From Cherax quadricarinatus (taxonomy: Eukaryota > Arthropoda > Malacostraca > Decapoda > Parastacidae): 64,000 nt of DNA. The notes under the pieces were generated by a model, which was not told the origin of the DNA, searched no databases, and saw nothing but the letters and a program-made list of their open reading frames with translations. This document shows positions 12,670 to 23,229 of this stretch, piece by piece (position 1 is the stretch's first letter; every line of letters begins with the position of its first letter). The position numbers were made by a program, and so were the translations under genes. Location: contig NC_091312.1 in NCBI RefSeq assembly GCF_038502225.1, forward strand, positions 27,598,190-27,662,189, given 5' to 3'.

Positions 12670-13572
12670 GGGGGATGTGTGGGCCAATGAGCCTACCTGG
12701 AGGGTACTCCGGGGATCAACGCCACCGCGGCCCGGTCCACGACCAGGCCTCCCGGTGGAACAGGGCCTGATTAACCAGGCTGTTACTGCTTGCCGCACGT
12801 AGTCCAACGTATGAACCACAACCCGGCTGATCCGGCACCGACTATCAGTATCTGTCCAGCTCCCTCTTAAAGGCAGCCAGGGGCCTATTGGTAATTACCC
12901 TTATGCATGGTGGGAGGCTGTTGAACAGTCTTGGGCCCCGGACACTTATGGTGCTTTCTCTTAGTGTACCAATGGCGCCCCTACTTATCATTGGGAATAT
13001 TTTTCATCGCCTGCCCAGTCCTTTACTTTTGTAAGGAGTGATTTCTGCGTGCAGATTCGAGACCATTCCTTCTAGGATTTTCCAAGTGTAGAGTCTGATA
13101 TATCTTTCTCGCCTGCGTTCCAGGGAGTACAAGTCAAGTGCTTCCAAGCGTTCCCAGTAGTTAAGGTGTTTGAAGGGACTTAGATGTGCATTAAAGGTTC
13201 ACTGTACATTGTCTAGATCTGCAATTTCACCTACCTTGAATGGAGATGTTAATGTACAGCAGTATTCCAGCCTAGAGAGAACAAGTGATTTAAAAAGGAA
13301 CATCACTGGCTTGGCATCTTTTAACTGAACGTTCTCGTTATTCATCCTATCATTTTTCTTCGCAGTTGTGATCGTGGCACTGTTGTGATCCTTGAAAGTG
13401 AGATCCTCAGACATTACCACTCCCAGGTCCTTCACATTATTTTTTCGCTCTAATGTATGATTAGAGTTTGTAGTATACTCACTTCTAATTATTATCTCAA
13501 GTTTTCCATAACGGAGTAGTTGGAATTTGTCTTCACTGACTATCATACTGTTTTCCGTTGCCCAGTGCCCGC
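12670..13572 (-). mobile_element. CR1/L2-like LINE tail, copy A
   Basis: The 3' end is at about 12690 (cctggagggtactccgggga). On the minus strand the coding part runs toward 12690 through VSEDKFQLLRYGKLE, VKDLGVVMSEDLTFKDH, MFLFKSLVLSRLEYCCTLT, then the LFNSLP and DRYxKSVPDQPGCG-type tail. The frame is broken by stops. It is 5' truncated before the catalytic RT motifs. At 13573-13660 a different repeat scrap (agcctgattgatctggcaag) separates it from an opposite-strand copy. Confidence 0.8.
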
Positions 13573-13689
13573 CGGCAGTAAAAGCCTGATTGATCTGGCA
13601 AGCACCAGACAAACCTGGCCCAGGGCTGGGAGGCAAGACTAGAAAAACTCTCGAAAGCCTTCAAAGATTTAAGTTAAGATACGCTCCAA

Positions 13690-14220
13690 GTCAATTGTTC
13701 TCTTTAGGCCGGAATATTGCTGTATACTAACAGTTTCAATCAAGGCAAAAAATTCCAAAGCTGGAGAATATGTAGAGAACCTTTACTGCTCATATAAACT
13801 CAGTCAAGCCCCTGAATTATTGAGGTGCTTGAAGTCCCTCAAATTGTACCTCTTGAAACATAGTGAGAAAGATACATCATAATCTACACCTGGAAATTTG
13901 TAGAAGGATTGTCCCAAACTTAAACTTCTCCAGATGGCAGCAAAATGTTTGCTAGATGGTACAACAAAATACTTCCAATGAAAAGCATTGACAAAGTGGT
14001 ACACTAAGAGAAAACTTACTAAGTGTAAAGGTACCAAGATACTTCAACACCCTTCCATCTTGATTAACAGGAATCACAAAAAAAAACTAGCTATCTACAG
14101 GATAAAATTTCTTAAGTTCGTCAAGGTCGTTCTTGACCAACCGGGTTGTGGCATGTCTTCGTGTGGGTGACAAGCATGGTCTGGGACCTGGTCATGAGGT
14201 GGATGACCCAGAAACCGACT
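13690..14220 (+). mobile_element. CR1/L2-like LINE tail, copy B (head-to-head with copy A)
   Basis: Plus-strand copy of the same tail. It starts around an EYCCILT-like block (13705), includes a cattcatcataatctacacc-type region and ends with a frame fragment at 14130-14170 containing VVLDQPGCGMSS. More diverged than copy A, with stops throughout. Confidence 0.65.
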
Positions 14221-14914
14221 ACAGATAACCAACAGTGCCGAAGCGTCCTTTATAGACGCTTTACTTTATATCAACAAGTATAAGCAACGCGAGTTTACAA
14301 ATCATTCTGCAGCTTTTTCTTCGTGACTCTTCCTTCTGATCTTTTGTGGACCCCACGTTACCCTATGACTCCGTTACTCCTCTCTTTCTCTTCATTCTTT
14401 TTAATTGTGTCCCCTTCTCCTCTACAGTCATAAATCCCCAACCCTCAACCTTCTTCCTCACCAAATCATGACCTTTTTTCCCTCCTCCTCCCTTCACTTC
14501 TTTCTTCCTACCAAACCTTCCTTCACTACCTTCCTTCCTCATCCACTCAACCCTTCTCCTTTAATTCCTAGTTTAGAGATCTAAGGTATTCTTGACCGGA
14601 GGTGAACTGGTTATATTCAGATTCTGTATTTCAAATCACTGCATTTACAAAATATATAGCAATAAAAAAGTCCCTAGGATGCACAGCATTCCGGGCAGCC
14701 TTAATGATCCCCATGTAGTCGATAGGCTTGAAACCCAGTTCATCGACTAAAGCATCTACAATCCTTCTTCCTTACCCATCTCACCAAAGCTCTGGTCTGG
14801 ACAAGAACAAGAAGCATCTACAACAACCCCAAGACTCTCCTCACACTCTCCACTCACACATCCTAATATCTCCACCAATCTCGATTATCCCCACTTTAAT
14901 TCATCACTGCCTTG

Positions 14915-14916
<2 letters not shown>
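14221..14916. other. Gene-free stretch
   Basis: Pyrimidine-rich 14330-14560. At 14640-14750 there is a dispersed repeat scrap: the phrase catgtagtcgataggctt also appears in variant form near 6648 and 6735. No coding signal. Confidence 0.4.
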
Positions 14917-15006
<90 letters not shown>

Positions 15007-15029
15007 AAGAAGAAGAAGAAGAAGAAGAA
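14917..15029. repeat. Compound (AAT)n-(AAG)n microsatellite
   Basis: (AAT)n to about 14977 switches to (AAG)n to about 15029. The poly-N/poly-K ORF across it is not a gene. Confidence 0.97.
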
Positions 15030-15477
15030 TAGCAATAATAATATTTATTTCAATAAAGTACTTGATTCAGACCTTTATAGAAAGTCCCTGGTTATAGCAG
15101 AGTGTTCCGGACAGCTTACTCAAAGTTGATCTTGTCCACCAGGATGCAGCCTACATCATTCGGCTAATATCTAGGTACCTATTTCCTGCTATGCCAACAG
15201 GGGCAGCAGGTGTAAAGAAATATGCCTAAAGTTTCACTCATGCCGTGAGTCGACCCCCAGACCCCTCTGTGTGTGAGCGGGAGACGCTACCAGCCAAGCC
15301 ACGCCCAACAAGTAGTGGGCACTACTAACCAAGTTACCAAGAAGAGAATGAGCGAAACTAAAAGTTACAGAAACAGACGAAGGAAAAAAAATAGCTGACC
15401 AGAAAATGCGAGCAAAAAACTGCGGGCAAGCAAGAAACTTGACCCGTGACAAACATTCCTCTTGGGGTAGGATAGTG

Positions 15478-16175
15478 GCGCTGGTGGTGGTGAATGTTGT
15501 TGTTGTTGAGGTACTAGTGGTGATTGTTGTTGTTGTAGCGGTGCTGGTGGTGAATGTTGTTATTGGGGCGGTGCTGGTGGTGAATTTTGTTGTTGTGGTG
15601 GGGCTGTTGGTGATTGTTGTCGTTGCGAAGCTGGTTGCCGTGGTGGTAAACGTTGTTGTAGAGGTGCTGTTGGTGATCTACCTACCTGAAGTATTCCAGG
15701 GATCAACGCTTCCGCGGCCTGGTCCACGACCAGTTCTCCCGGTGGATCAGAGCCTGAGCAACCAGGCTGTTACTGTTGGCCGCACATAGTCCAACGTAAG
15801 ACCCACAGCCTGTCTGATCCGGCACCGACTTTCAGTATCTGTCCAGCTCCCTCTTGAAGGCAGCCAGGGGACTATTGGTAATTCCCCTTATGCATAATGG
15901 GAGGCTGTTGGACAATCTTGGGCCCCGGGCACTTACTGTGTTTTCTCTTCGTAGGGTTTGATTTCTATGTGCAGAATCGGGACCATTCCTTCTAGGATTT
16001 TCCAAGAGTAGATTATGATATATTTCTCTCGTCTGCGTTCCAGCGAGTACAAGTCAAGTGCTTCCAAGCGTGATTGTTGTAGCGGTGGTGGTGGTGATTG
16101 TTGTTGTGGTAATGTGATGATTACTGTTGTGGTATTGGTGGCGATTATGGTGATAGTGGTGGTGTTAGGGTGGTA
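15478..16175. repeat. GT-rich trinucleotide minisatellite, interrupted
   Basis: Imperfect units of ggtggtgattgttgttgttg-like sequence at 15478-15672 resume at about 16072-16175 after the LINE fragment at 15680-16072. The ORF at 15406-15789 is translated repeat. Confidence 0.85.
15680..16072 (-). mobile_element. CR1/L2-like LINE tail, copy C, inside the GT minisatellite
   Basis: Starts at the 3' tip (acctacctgaagtattccag), has the gatcaacgcttccgcggcct block and extends to gcttccaagcg. A deletion removes part of the middle near 15950 (the copy skips from ttctcttcgt to agggtttgatttc). tgat lies at both junctions, a possible 4-bp target duplication. The minisatellite resumes on the far side, so the insertion is younger than the repeat. 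Confidence 0.75.
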
Positions 16176-16192
16176 ATGTTCGTAGGTAGGTA

Positions 16193-16680
<488 letters not shown>

Positions 16681-16697
16681 ATATATATATATAACCA

Positions 16698-16795
<98 letters not shown>

Positions 16796-16827
16796 ATATA
16801 CATGTATATATATATATATATATATTT
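16681..16827. repeat. (TA)n microsatellite, right flank of MITE
   Basis: About 145 bp of (TA)n with two acatg interruptions near 16790 and 16800, the same interruption seen in the 5594-5762 tract. Confidence 0.97.
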
Positions 16828-17403
16828 GGTTATGTTTTGTGCTCTTATTCTCTTTCCCCAGTTTACATTGTTTGGTCGTTCTTGTTTCTGATATTGCTGA
16901 CGCGTTTTTCATCATACAGTAAGCTACACAGGCAGCACTGACGTAAGAAGGGAGGTGAGGGGCCCCACCGTTCCTGACGAATTTTCCTCAGCCTCCTCCT
17001 CCTCTCTACTCTTGCTTATTACAGTTCTCCTTTACCATGACCACGACTAACATCCCCCTTCCCCACCCACTCACTTACTGGTAGGGCTTCATGACCACTG
17101 GACATCAGTCTCAGGTTTCAGATATAGTGAACTCTGGGTATATTCACTTCTGGCGACGGTCTTAAGGCTGCTCTTGCTGTCCTATCTGTTTATTTTGTTC
17201 TAGTATTTCGTGTTACTTAGTCTTGACATATTTATTCATATTGTTTCATGTTTGTGTGTATGTTATTCTCGACGCCTGGTGAGGCCTCACGTGGAAGCAC
17301 AAATGTGTAATGGAAGAAAACACTTCAACTAATAGTGAAGTAGAGACCCAGTTTGCGTAGCTTGCTTTTATTGGGACAATAAAAGCTTGAGTGATTGACC
17401 ACT
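16828..17403. other. Gene-free stretch
   Basis: Mixed composition. The phrase catgaccactggacatcagtc near 17090 faintly resembles the dispersed repeat at 36430-36660. No gene seen. Confidence 0.35.
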
Positions 17404-17850
17404 TCCTACCTGGAGTCTACCTGGAGGTTTACCTGGAGGTTATTCCGGGGATCAACGCCCCCGCGGCCCGGTGCATGACCAGGCCTCCCGATGGATCAGG
17501 GCCTGATCAACTAGGCTGTTACTGCTGGCCGCACGCAGTCCAACGTACGAGCCACAGCCCGGCTGATCCGGCACTGACTTTAGGTATCTGTCCAGCTCTC
17601 TCTTGAAGGCAGCCAGGGGCTTATTGGTAATTCCCCTAATGCTTGATGGGAGGCTGTTGAACAGTTTTGGGCCCCGGACACTTATGGTGTTTTCTCTTAG
17701 TGTACCAATGGCGCCCCTACTTTTTATTGGGGGCATTTTGCATCGCCTGCCCAGTCTTTTACTTTCGTAGGGAGTGATTTCTGTGTGCAGATTTGGGACC
17801 ATTCCTTCCAAGATTTTCCAAGTGTAGATTATGATAATCTCTCCCTCCTG
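17404..17850 (-). mobile_element. CR1/L2-like LINE tail, copy D
   Basis: Best preserved tail: an open minus-strand frame (17949-17452) reads WKILEGMVPNLHTEITPYES, LRENTISVRGPKLFNSLPSS, ITNKPLAAFKRELDRYLKSV and DQPGCGSYVGLRAASSNSLV. The 3' tip carries about three tandem copies of an 11-bp phrase (tacctggaggt) at 17404-17440. It is truncated at about 17850, where it directly meets the tip of another copy. Confidence 0.85.
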
Positions 17851-17855
17851 GAGAG

Positions 17856-18597
17856 TGTTCTGAGGGTCAATGCCCCCTCGGCCCGGTCCATCACCAGATC
17901 TGCTGGTGGATGAGGGCTTGATCAAGCAGGCTATTACTGCTGGCTGCACACGGTCCGACGTGAGAACTACAGCCCGGCTAGTCAGGAACTGAGTTTGGGA
18001 ACTTATCTAGTTCTCTCTTGAAGACAGCCGTGGGTCTATTGGTAATCCCCTTATGTATGATGGGAGGCTATTGAATAGTCTTGAGTCCTGGACATTTGTG
18101 TTTCTCTTAGTTTATTCATGGTACCCGTGCTTTTCATTTGGGTTTATGTTGCACTGTCTGCCAAGTTTTAATTTCGTAGGGAGTGATTTCTGTGTACAGA
18201 TTTGGAGCCAGTCCCTCTAGGAATTTTCAGGTGTAGCTTATGATGTATCTTTCCCCTCCATTCCAGAAAGTACAGGTCAAGGGACTTCAAACGTTCCCAG
18301 TAATTAAGGAGTTTAACAATGGTTATATGTGCAGTGAAAATTTTCTGTATATTCTTCAGTTCTGCAATTTTGCCTGCCTTAAAAGGGGCTGCCCGTGTAC
18401 AGCAGTATTCCAGCCTAGAGAAAACAAGTGACTTAATTTGATCATTATTGGTATCCCTCTTTTAGAAGGTGTTCATTATTCATCCTACCATTTTCCTCGC
18501 GGTTGTGATAATGACACTGTTGTGATCTTTGAAGGTGCGATCTTCTGGCATTACCACATTAGTTTCTCATTCTATTGTGTGATTAGAATGTTTTATA
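17856..18597 (-). mobile_element. CR1/L2-like LINE tail, copy E
   Basis: More diverged copy in the same orientation as copy D and immediately beside it. Recognisable by ctcggcccggtccatcacca at the 3' end, by the tgggaggctattgaatagtc block and by gcagtattccagcctagag. It runs to 18597, where an opposite-strand copy begins. Confidence 0.75.
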
Positions 18598-19212
18598 CTT
18601 CTGCAACTGAGAGGAAAATGATAGGGCGAATAGTGAGAACCTTCAAAACGAGGAATGCCAAGCCAGTGATGATCTTCTAAGTCACTCGTTCTAAGTTGGA
18701 ATAGTGCTGTACACTAACAGCCCCTTTCAAGGCAGGCGAAATTGCCGATCTGGAGAATGTACAGAGGACCTTCACTGTATGTACATATTTGGTAAAGCAC
18801 CTCAATTACCGGGAATGTTTGGAGTTCCTTGACTTGTACTCCTTGGAGCGCGGGCGAGAAAGGTACATTGTAATTAACACCAGAAAATTCTCGAGGGACT
18901 AGTCCTAAATCTGCACCCAGAAAACACACCCTATAAAAGCCAGATGGTGCAATGCACCCTGTGTCAAGCAGGAGTGCCTTAACTACACTGAAAAAATACA
19001 CAGTTAGTGTCAGGGATCCAAGGCTGTTCAACAGCCTCCCATCATACATAGGTGGCCTTACCAATAGACTCCAATCTGTCTTCAAAAGGGAACTTGACAG
19101 ATACGTAAAGTCACTGCCCGGTCAGCCGGGTTGTGGCTCTTACATTGGATTGCATGATGGACTGGGCTGCGGGGGCGTTGCTCCCCTGAAACTCTCTCCA
19201 GATAGGTAGACC
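18598..19212 (+). mobile_element. CR1/L2-like LINE tail, copy F (head-to-head with copy E)
   Basis: Plus-strand copy starting gcaactgagaggaaaatgat and including a frame at 18952-19209 with VRDPRLFNSLPSYIGGLTNR, ELDRYVKSLPGQPGCGSYIG. Ends near 19212 with tctccagataggtag. Internal stops occur before 18950. Confidence 0.8.
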
Positions 19213-19254
19213 AAGTGTGACTGACTGATCACGTTAAAACTGCTTCTACTCTCT

Positions 19255-19416
19255 CCAGTATTCGAGGTGATTATCAAATGGTATACAATACCGACAGGTT
19301 GGTAGATAAGACACATAGGCAACATTTAGCCTACTGTGTAGGCGAAACGTTTCGGAATAAAGTTGCCTAAATGTTGCCTATGTGTCTTATCTACCAGTAT
19401 TCGAGGTCATAATCAA
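19255..19416. mobile_element. Fold-back retroposon 1 with flanking direct repeats
   Basis: Outer direct repeats of 23 bp (19255-19277 and 19394-19416, 21 of 23 identical) flank a head sequence containing atggtatacaataccgacag. Next come a 29-bp arm (19301-19329), a core with ctgtgtaggcgaaacgtttc followed by ggaataaag, and the inverted arm (19367-19395). The arm sequence contains ggtagataagacacataggc. It is not coding. Confidence 0.8.
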
Positions 19417-19594
19417 GAGCTTAACAAATTAAAACATTGTTCTGTTGCTGTGCAAGTGCAATTTTTCTTCATGAGGCACGTCTTGCACAACACCCTTCTT
19501 GCTGGGACAACATTTCTGCTAGTGCTTTATCAGGGCATGACTTTACATAGGTCCAACAAGGCGAAACGTGTTCCCAGTAAGAGTTTATCTGCAA

Positions 19595-19695
19595 AACAGT
19601 GTAACTTGAGAGGTCTCCACCAGCTGTTCAGAGTGTGAGAAATATAATAGTTCTTAAGACATTTCCTCTTATTGCACCACGTGACTCTTCAAGCA
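19595..19695 (+). repeat. Dispersed repeat, copy shared with 36685-36775
   Basis: gtgtaacttgagaggtc, cagctgttcagag and gtgagaaa blocks occur in the same order at 36685-36775. Family unknown. Confidence 0.6.
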
Positions 19696-19725
19696 AACAC
19701 ACGCCTTATACACAACCAGTGCCTT

Positions 19726-19770
19726 CTTCTTCTTCTTCGTCTTCTTCTTCGTCTTCTTCTTCTTCTTCGT

Positions 19771-19842
<72 letters not shown>

Positions 19843-19894
19843 GTCAGTAATAGTAGTAGTAGTAGTAGTCGTCGTCGTCGTCGTCGTCGTCGTC

Positions 19895-19928
<34 letters not shown>

Positions 19929-19990
19929 CAGCAGCAGTAGTAGCAGCAGCAACAGCAGTTAGTAGTAGTAGCGGAAGCAGCAGCAGTAGT
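19726..19990. repeat. Compound trinucleotide tract
   Basis: Successive blocks of (TTC)n with cgt interruptions, (TTA)n, (GTA)n, (GTC)n, (GTA)n and (GCA)n over about 260 bp, ending against the Gypsy LTR end at 19993. All six frames are homopolymeric, and none is a gene. Confidence 0.95.
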
Positions 19991-19992
19991 AG

Positions 19993-20552
19993 TGTCGTGT
20001 AGGGGTTCAATTAATGGAATTGGGTATAAAGACACACATCGGACAGCTGGTAACTTACATATTAGTGGGTAAATAAAGAAGGGTGCCAGCCCTGACCTGT
20101 TGTCTCTATACCCTGCTCTGAAATGAGAAGCCCAGTGCCCAGAGGGTATTCAGAGAGCTCAAAAGTCATGCTGGGTCAGCATGAGTCACATAACGGTCAG
20201 CAAATTCACGTAGGGAGATGGTGAATCAGTAATGATTATTGGTAAGATACAAATACTACTACTGACAGCTCGGCCATGTTACGTATGGCAGCTCAACATA
20301 TAGCTAATACAAACTAGAGGTGACAGGTGTATGGCTCTGGGCTGATTCTATACAATGTCAAAGTACACAACAGTTGAACATTATAACTATACATAAGGAT
20401 ATTATCGGGATGGATGCTAATGTAATGGAACTTATTGTAATGCATTACAAGGTATGATATATCACAATTCATAGAATTAATAGACTCAACAGTGGGATTA
20501 TACAATAAAAGTGATAAAAATTGAACGATCGATCTGTATTCATGTGATCTAC
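19993..20552 (-). repeat. 3' LTR portion of Gypsy copy 1
   Basis: The reverse complement aligns with 61165-61742 through shared blocks: gatcacatgaatacagatcg, tgtataatcccactgttgag, ccttgtaatgcattacaata, gtgtactttgacattgtat and gtctttatacccaattcc. The end ACACGACA has the CA terminus expected of LTRs. The start of the LTR lies on the other side of the LINE insertion and was not fixed. Confidence 0.75.
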
Positions 20553-21663
20553 AGATTCCTGGAGGTTACCTGGAGGTTATTCCTGGGATCAACGCCCCCG
20601 CGGCCCGGTCCATGACCAGGCTTCCCGATGGATCAGGGCCTGATCAACTAGGCTGTTACTGCTGGCCGCACACAGTCCAACCTACGAGCCACAGCCCGGC
20701 TGATCCGGCACTGACTTTAGGTATCTGTCCAGCTCTCTCTTGAAGGCAGCCAGGGGTTTATTGGCAATTCCCCTAATGCTTGATGGGAGACTGTTGAACA
20801 GTCTTGGGCCCCGGACACTTATGGTATTTTCCCTTAGTGTACCAATGGCGCCCCTACTTTTTTGTTGGGGGCATTTTGCATCACCTGCCCAGTCTTTTAC
20901 TTTTGTAGGGAGTGATTTCTGTGTGCAGATTTGGGACCATTTCTTCCAAGATTTTCCAAGTGTAGATTATGATATATCTCTCCCTCCTGCATTCCAACGA
21001 GTACAAGTCAAGTGCTTCCAAGCATTCCCAGTAGTTAAGGTGCTTCACAGAACTTATACGTGCAGTAAAGGATCTCTGTACACTCTCTAGATCTCCGATT
21101 TCACCTGCTTTGAATGGAGATGTTAATGTACAGCAGTATTACAGCCTAGAGAGAACAAGTGATTTGAAAAGGATCATAATTGGCTTGGCATCTCTCGTTT
21201 TGAAAGTTCTCATTATCCATCCTATCATTTTCTTTGCACATGCGATCATGGCACTGTATAAAAAGGATTGTTTGGTAGTGTGGTAGCGGGGAGTAAATGA
21301 TAAACTTGTTCGGAGGCTTCTTTGTTTATTGTTAAGTCGTGGTGGGTACACAGGCTTGTGTGTTTGTGCCCATGGCCTGGGCAGGGCCATCCCACGAGAG
21401 AGAACTGGGAGTACTTGTGTCTTCCTGCTAGGCCGCTGTGTGAGTGAGCGCGTGGCAAGGGCCGGCAGGCTGGCTTGCCCACCGAGAGGCCTGGCTACAG
21501 AGGGCAGCACCTTAGTGGTGCAAAATATGAACTAAGCTGGCAGACAGCATGGGCTGTCTGTGCAGACAGTACAGGCTGTCTACAACTGTTGTGATCCTTG
21601 AAAGTGAGATCCTCAGACATTACTACTCCCAGGTACCTTACATTATTTTTCCGCTCTATTCTG
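20553..21663 (-). mobile_element. CR1/L2-like LINE tail, copy G, inserted in the Gypsy 3' region
   Basis: The 3' tip (two tandem cctggaggtta phrases) is at 20553. The 5' end is at about 21663 in the RT-downstream region (a VVMSEDLTFKDHNS frame at 21680-21495). The Gypsy sequence that is continuous at 61150-61175 in the other copy is split here between agatt and attctgagg, with att or attc at both junctions. Removing 20553-21663 restores co-linearity with the other Gypsy copy. It is interrupted at 21258-21584. Confidence 0.85.
21258..21584. mobile_element. 327-bp insert with 5-bp target duplication (solo-LTR-like)
   Basis: The LINE sequence that is continuous in copy A (a gcactgttgtgatcc phrase near 13380) is here split, with actgt at both ends (21253-21257 and 21585-21589). 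The insert starts ataaaaagg, next to a TATA-like tgtataaaa, and ends gtctaca. A 5-bp duplication and a CA end fit a solo LTR of an unidentified LTR element, but the left end does not begin with TG if the 5-bp duplication is counted. Near the right end are two self-complementary cagacag...ctgtctg phrases. The ORFs inside are short and unrecognised. Confidence 0.7.
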
Positions 21664-23220
21664 AGGAAGTATGTGTACAAGGAGTGTTTAACAGAAAAGG
21701 CAGACTTGGTGCACTCAGATCTAGACTGTTAAATCTCAGAATTTGGAGAGAGCATGAACACAAAAAAAAATTCTTGAATATTAATAAGTTGATATTGCAA
21801 CAGACAGTTGAAATACATTTAATCTCAACTCTGCTAGGGTAAGGTTATCATCTCTGGGAGGATCAAACTCGGTTGCAATGGCTAACTTGTGCAATGGCTG
21901 AGGAAGATCAAATTGGTATTTACAAACAATACATGAGGATTTCTCGATACCTGCCACATATGTATGGAATAACGACATTTAAGTTCATCATCTGACTGAA
22001 TGTTAGAGGTAGAGGGTATAGAGTCAGGAGGATTGTCAGAGTCTGCCATGTTAGTCTGGGTATGAACACCATGATCATCGCATACTGACTTCCTGTGATC
22101 TAAATGCAATTCTTTATACTGACCATTACTAATTTCTCTAACTTTATACTTATTTCCACTGATATGCTTAACTACTTGATAAGGACCAACAAACATTTGG
22201 TCGAGTTTAAACATTGCATAAATCTCGAACCTACTTTAATTTTGGTCATCTTTGCTGGAGTATTAGTGACTTGTAAATTCTGCTGTTGATTTATGAAGTG
22301 TTTCATGGATTATTCTAAAAACACTCTGAGTAAAGCTGGTAGGAGTTGCTATGAAATCATCAGGGTTGTAATTTGGTTTTGGGTTAGAATACAGCAACTC
22401 ATAAGGCAGACACTTATCTACACCATACAACACAAAATGTGGAGTGTCACCTATAGAGGCAATGTAAGCCAAATTTATTGCACACTAAACATCAGGTATA
22501 ACTTTATCCCAAGTTCCACTATTGGAATTGATAGTGGCTCTCAAGACATCAAGTACTTTCTTATTAGTTCTTTCCGCTAAATCATTACTGGCAGAATTCA
22601 CAGAATTCACCTCCATTATCTGGGGACTTAGGAGTTGTATGCCTGCAGATGATACTTTCTTTAAATGCTTTAGCTACTGTCTTGGAAGTCTTATCTGCAA
22701 TAAGAACTAACTCACAATATCTTGTGAAATGATCTACCATAACACACACATATTTGTTGCCCTGGAGGGAACAATAGAAATTAGTTAACAGATCTAGTGT
22801 AACTCTTTTCCATGGTTCACTAGTAGTTAGATACACCTGGATTGGATTAGGACCATTAACATTGCCATTATGTTGCATGCAGACACTACATTTCTTAACA
22901 TACTCAGAAATATTAGTTGTCATACAAGGCCAAACGTATTTCAGTCTGGCTTGTTTTACAGAACGATTCATACCAGGGTGCGCAACACCTGGTACATCGT
23001 GAACTAGCTGTAAGGCTACATTCACTAGTGACTGTGGAATTACTAACCGATATACCCTTCTGCTAGGAGTACCCAGCTCGGCTGTTCGATACAGTAATTC
23101 TTGGTTCATGAAGCCACTGATGGGTGCTGGTGGCTTCACAGTCAGAATAAGATCTTCCTGGAGCAGGAATCGAATCAAACCAGACCACATGGGATCTGTT
23201 CTTTGAGCATTCCTTGGCAC
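21664..23220 (-). pseudogene. Gypsy integrase, copy 1
   Basis: The frame 23220-22585 holds the HHCC zinc-binding region (LVHDVPGVAHPG, then VKKCSVCMQHN) and the start of the DDE core (VTLDLLTNF; the DNGGEF motif near 22615). Next comes an internal deletion: the sequence jumps from gaattctgt to attctgcc, removing a segment of about 70 bp present in the plus-strand copy (about 60058-60130). The downstream frames 22472-22263 and 22214-21882 carry the C-terminal region with LYGVDKCLPYEL and the GPY/F-like module LDQMFVGPYQVV. The integrase would normally insert the cDNA; here the deletion and frame changes inactivate it. Confidence 0.85.
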
Positions 23221-23229
23221 TAAATGGAG

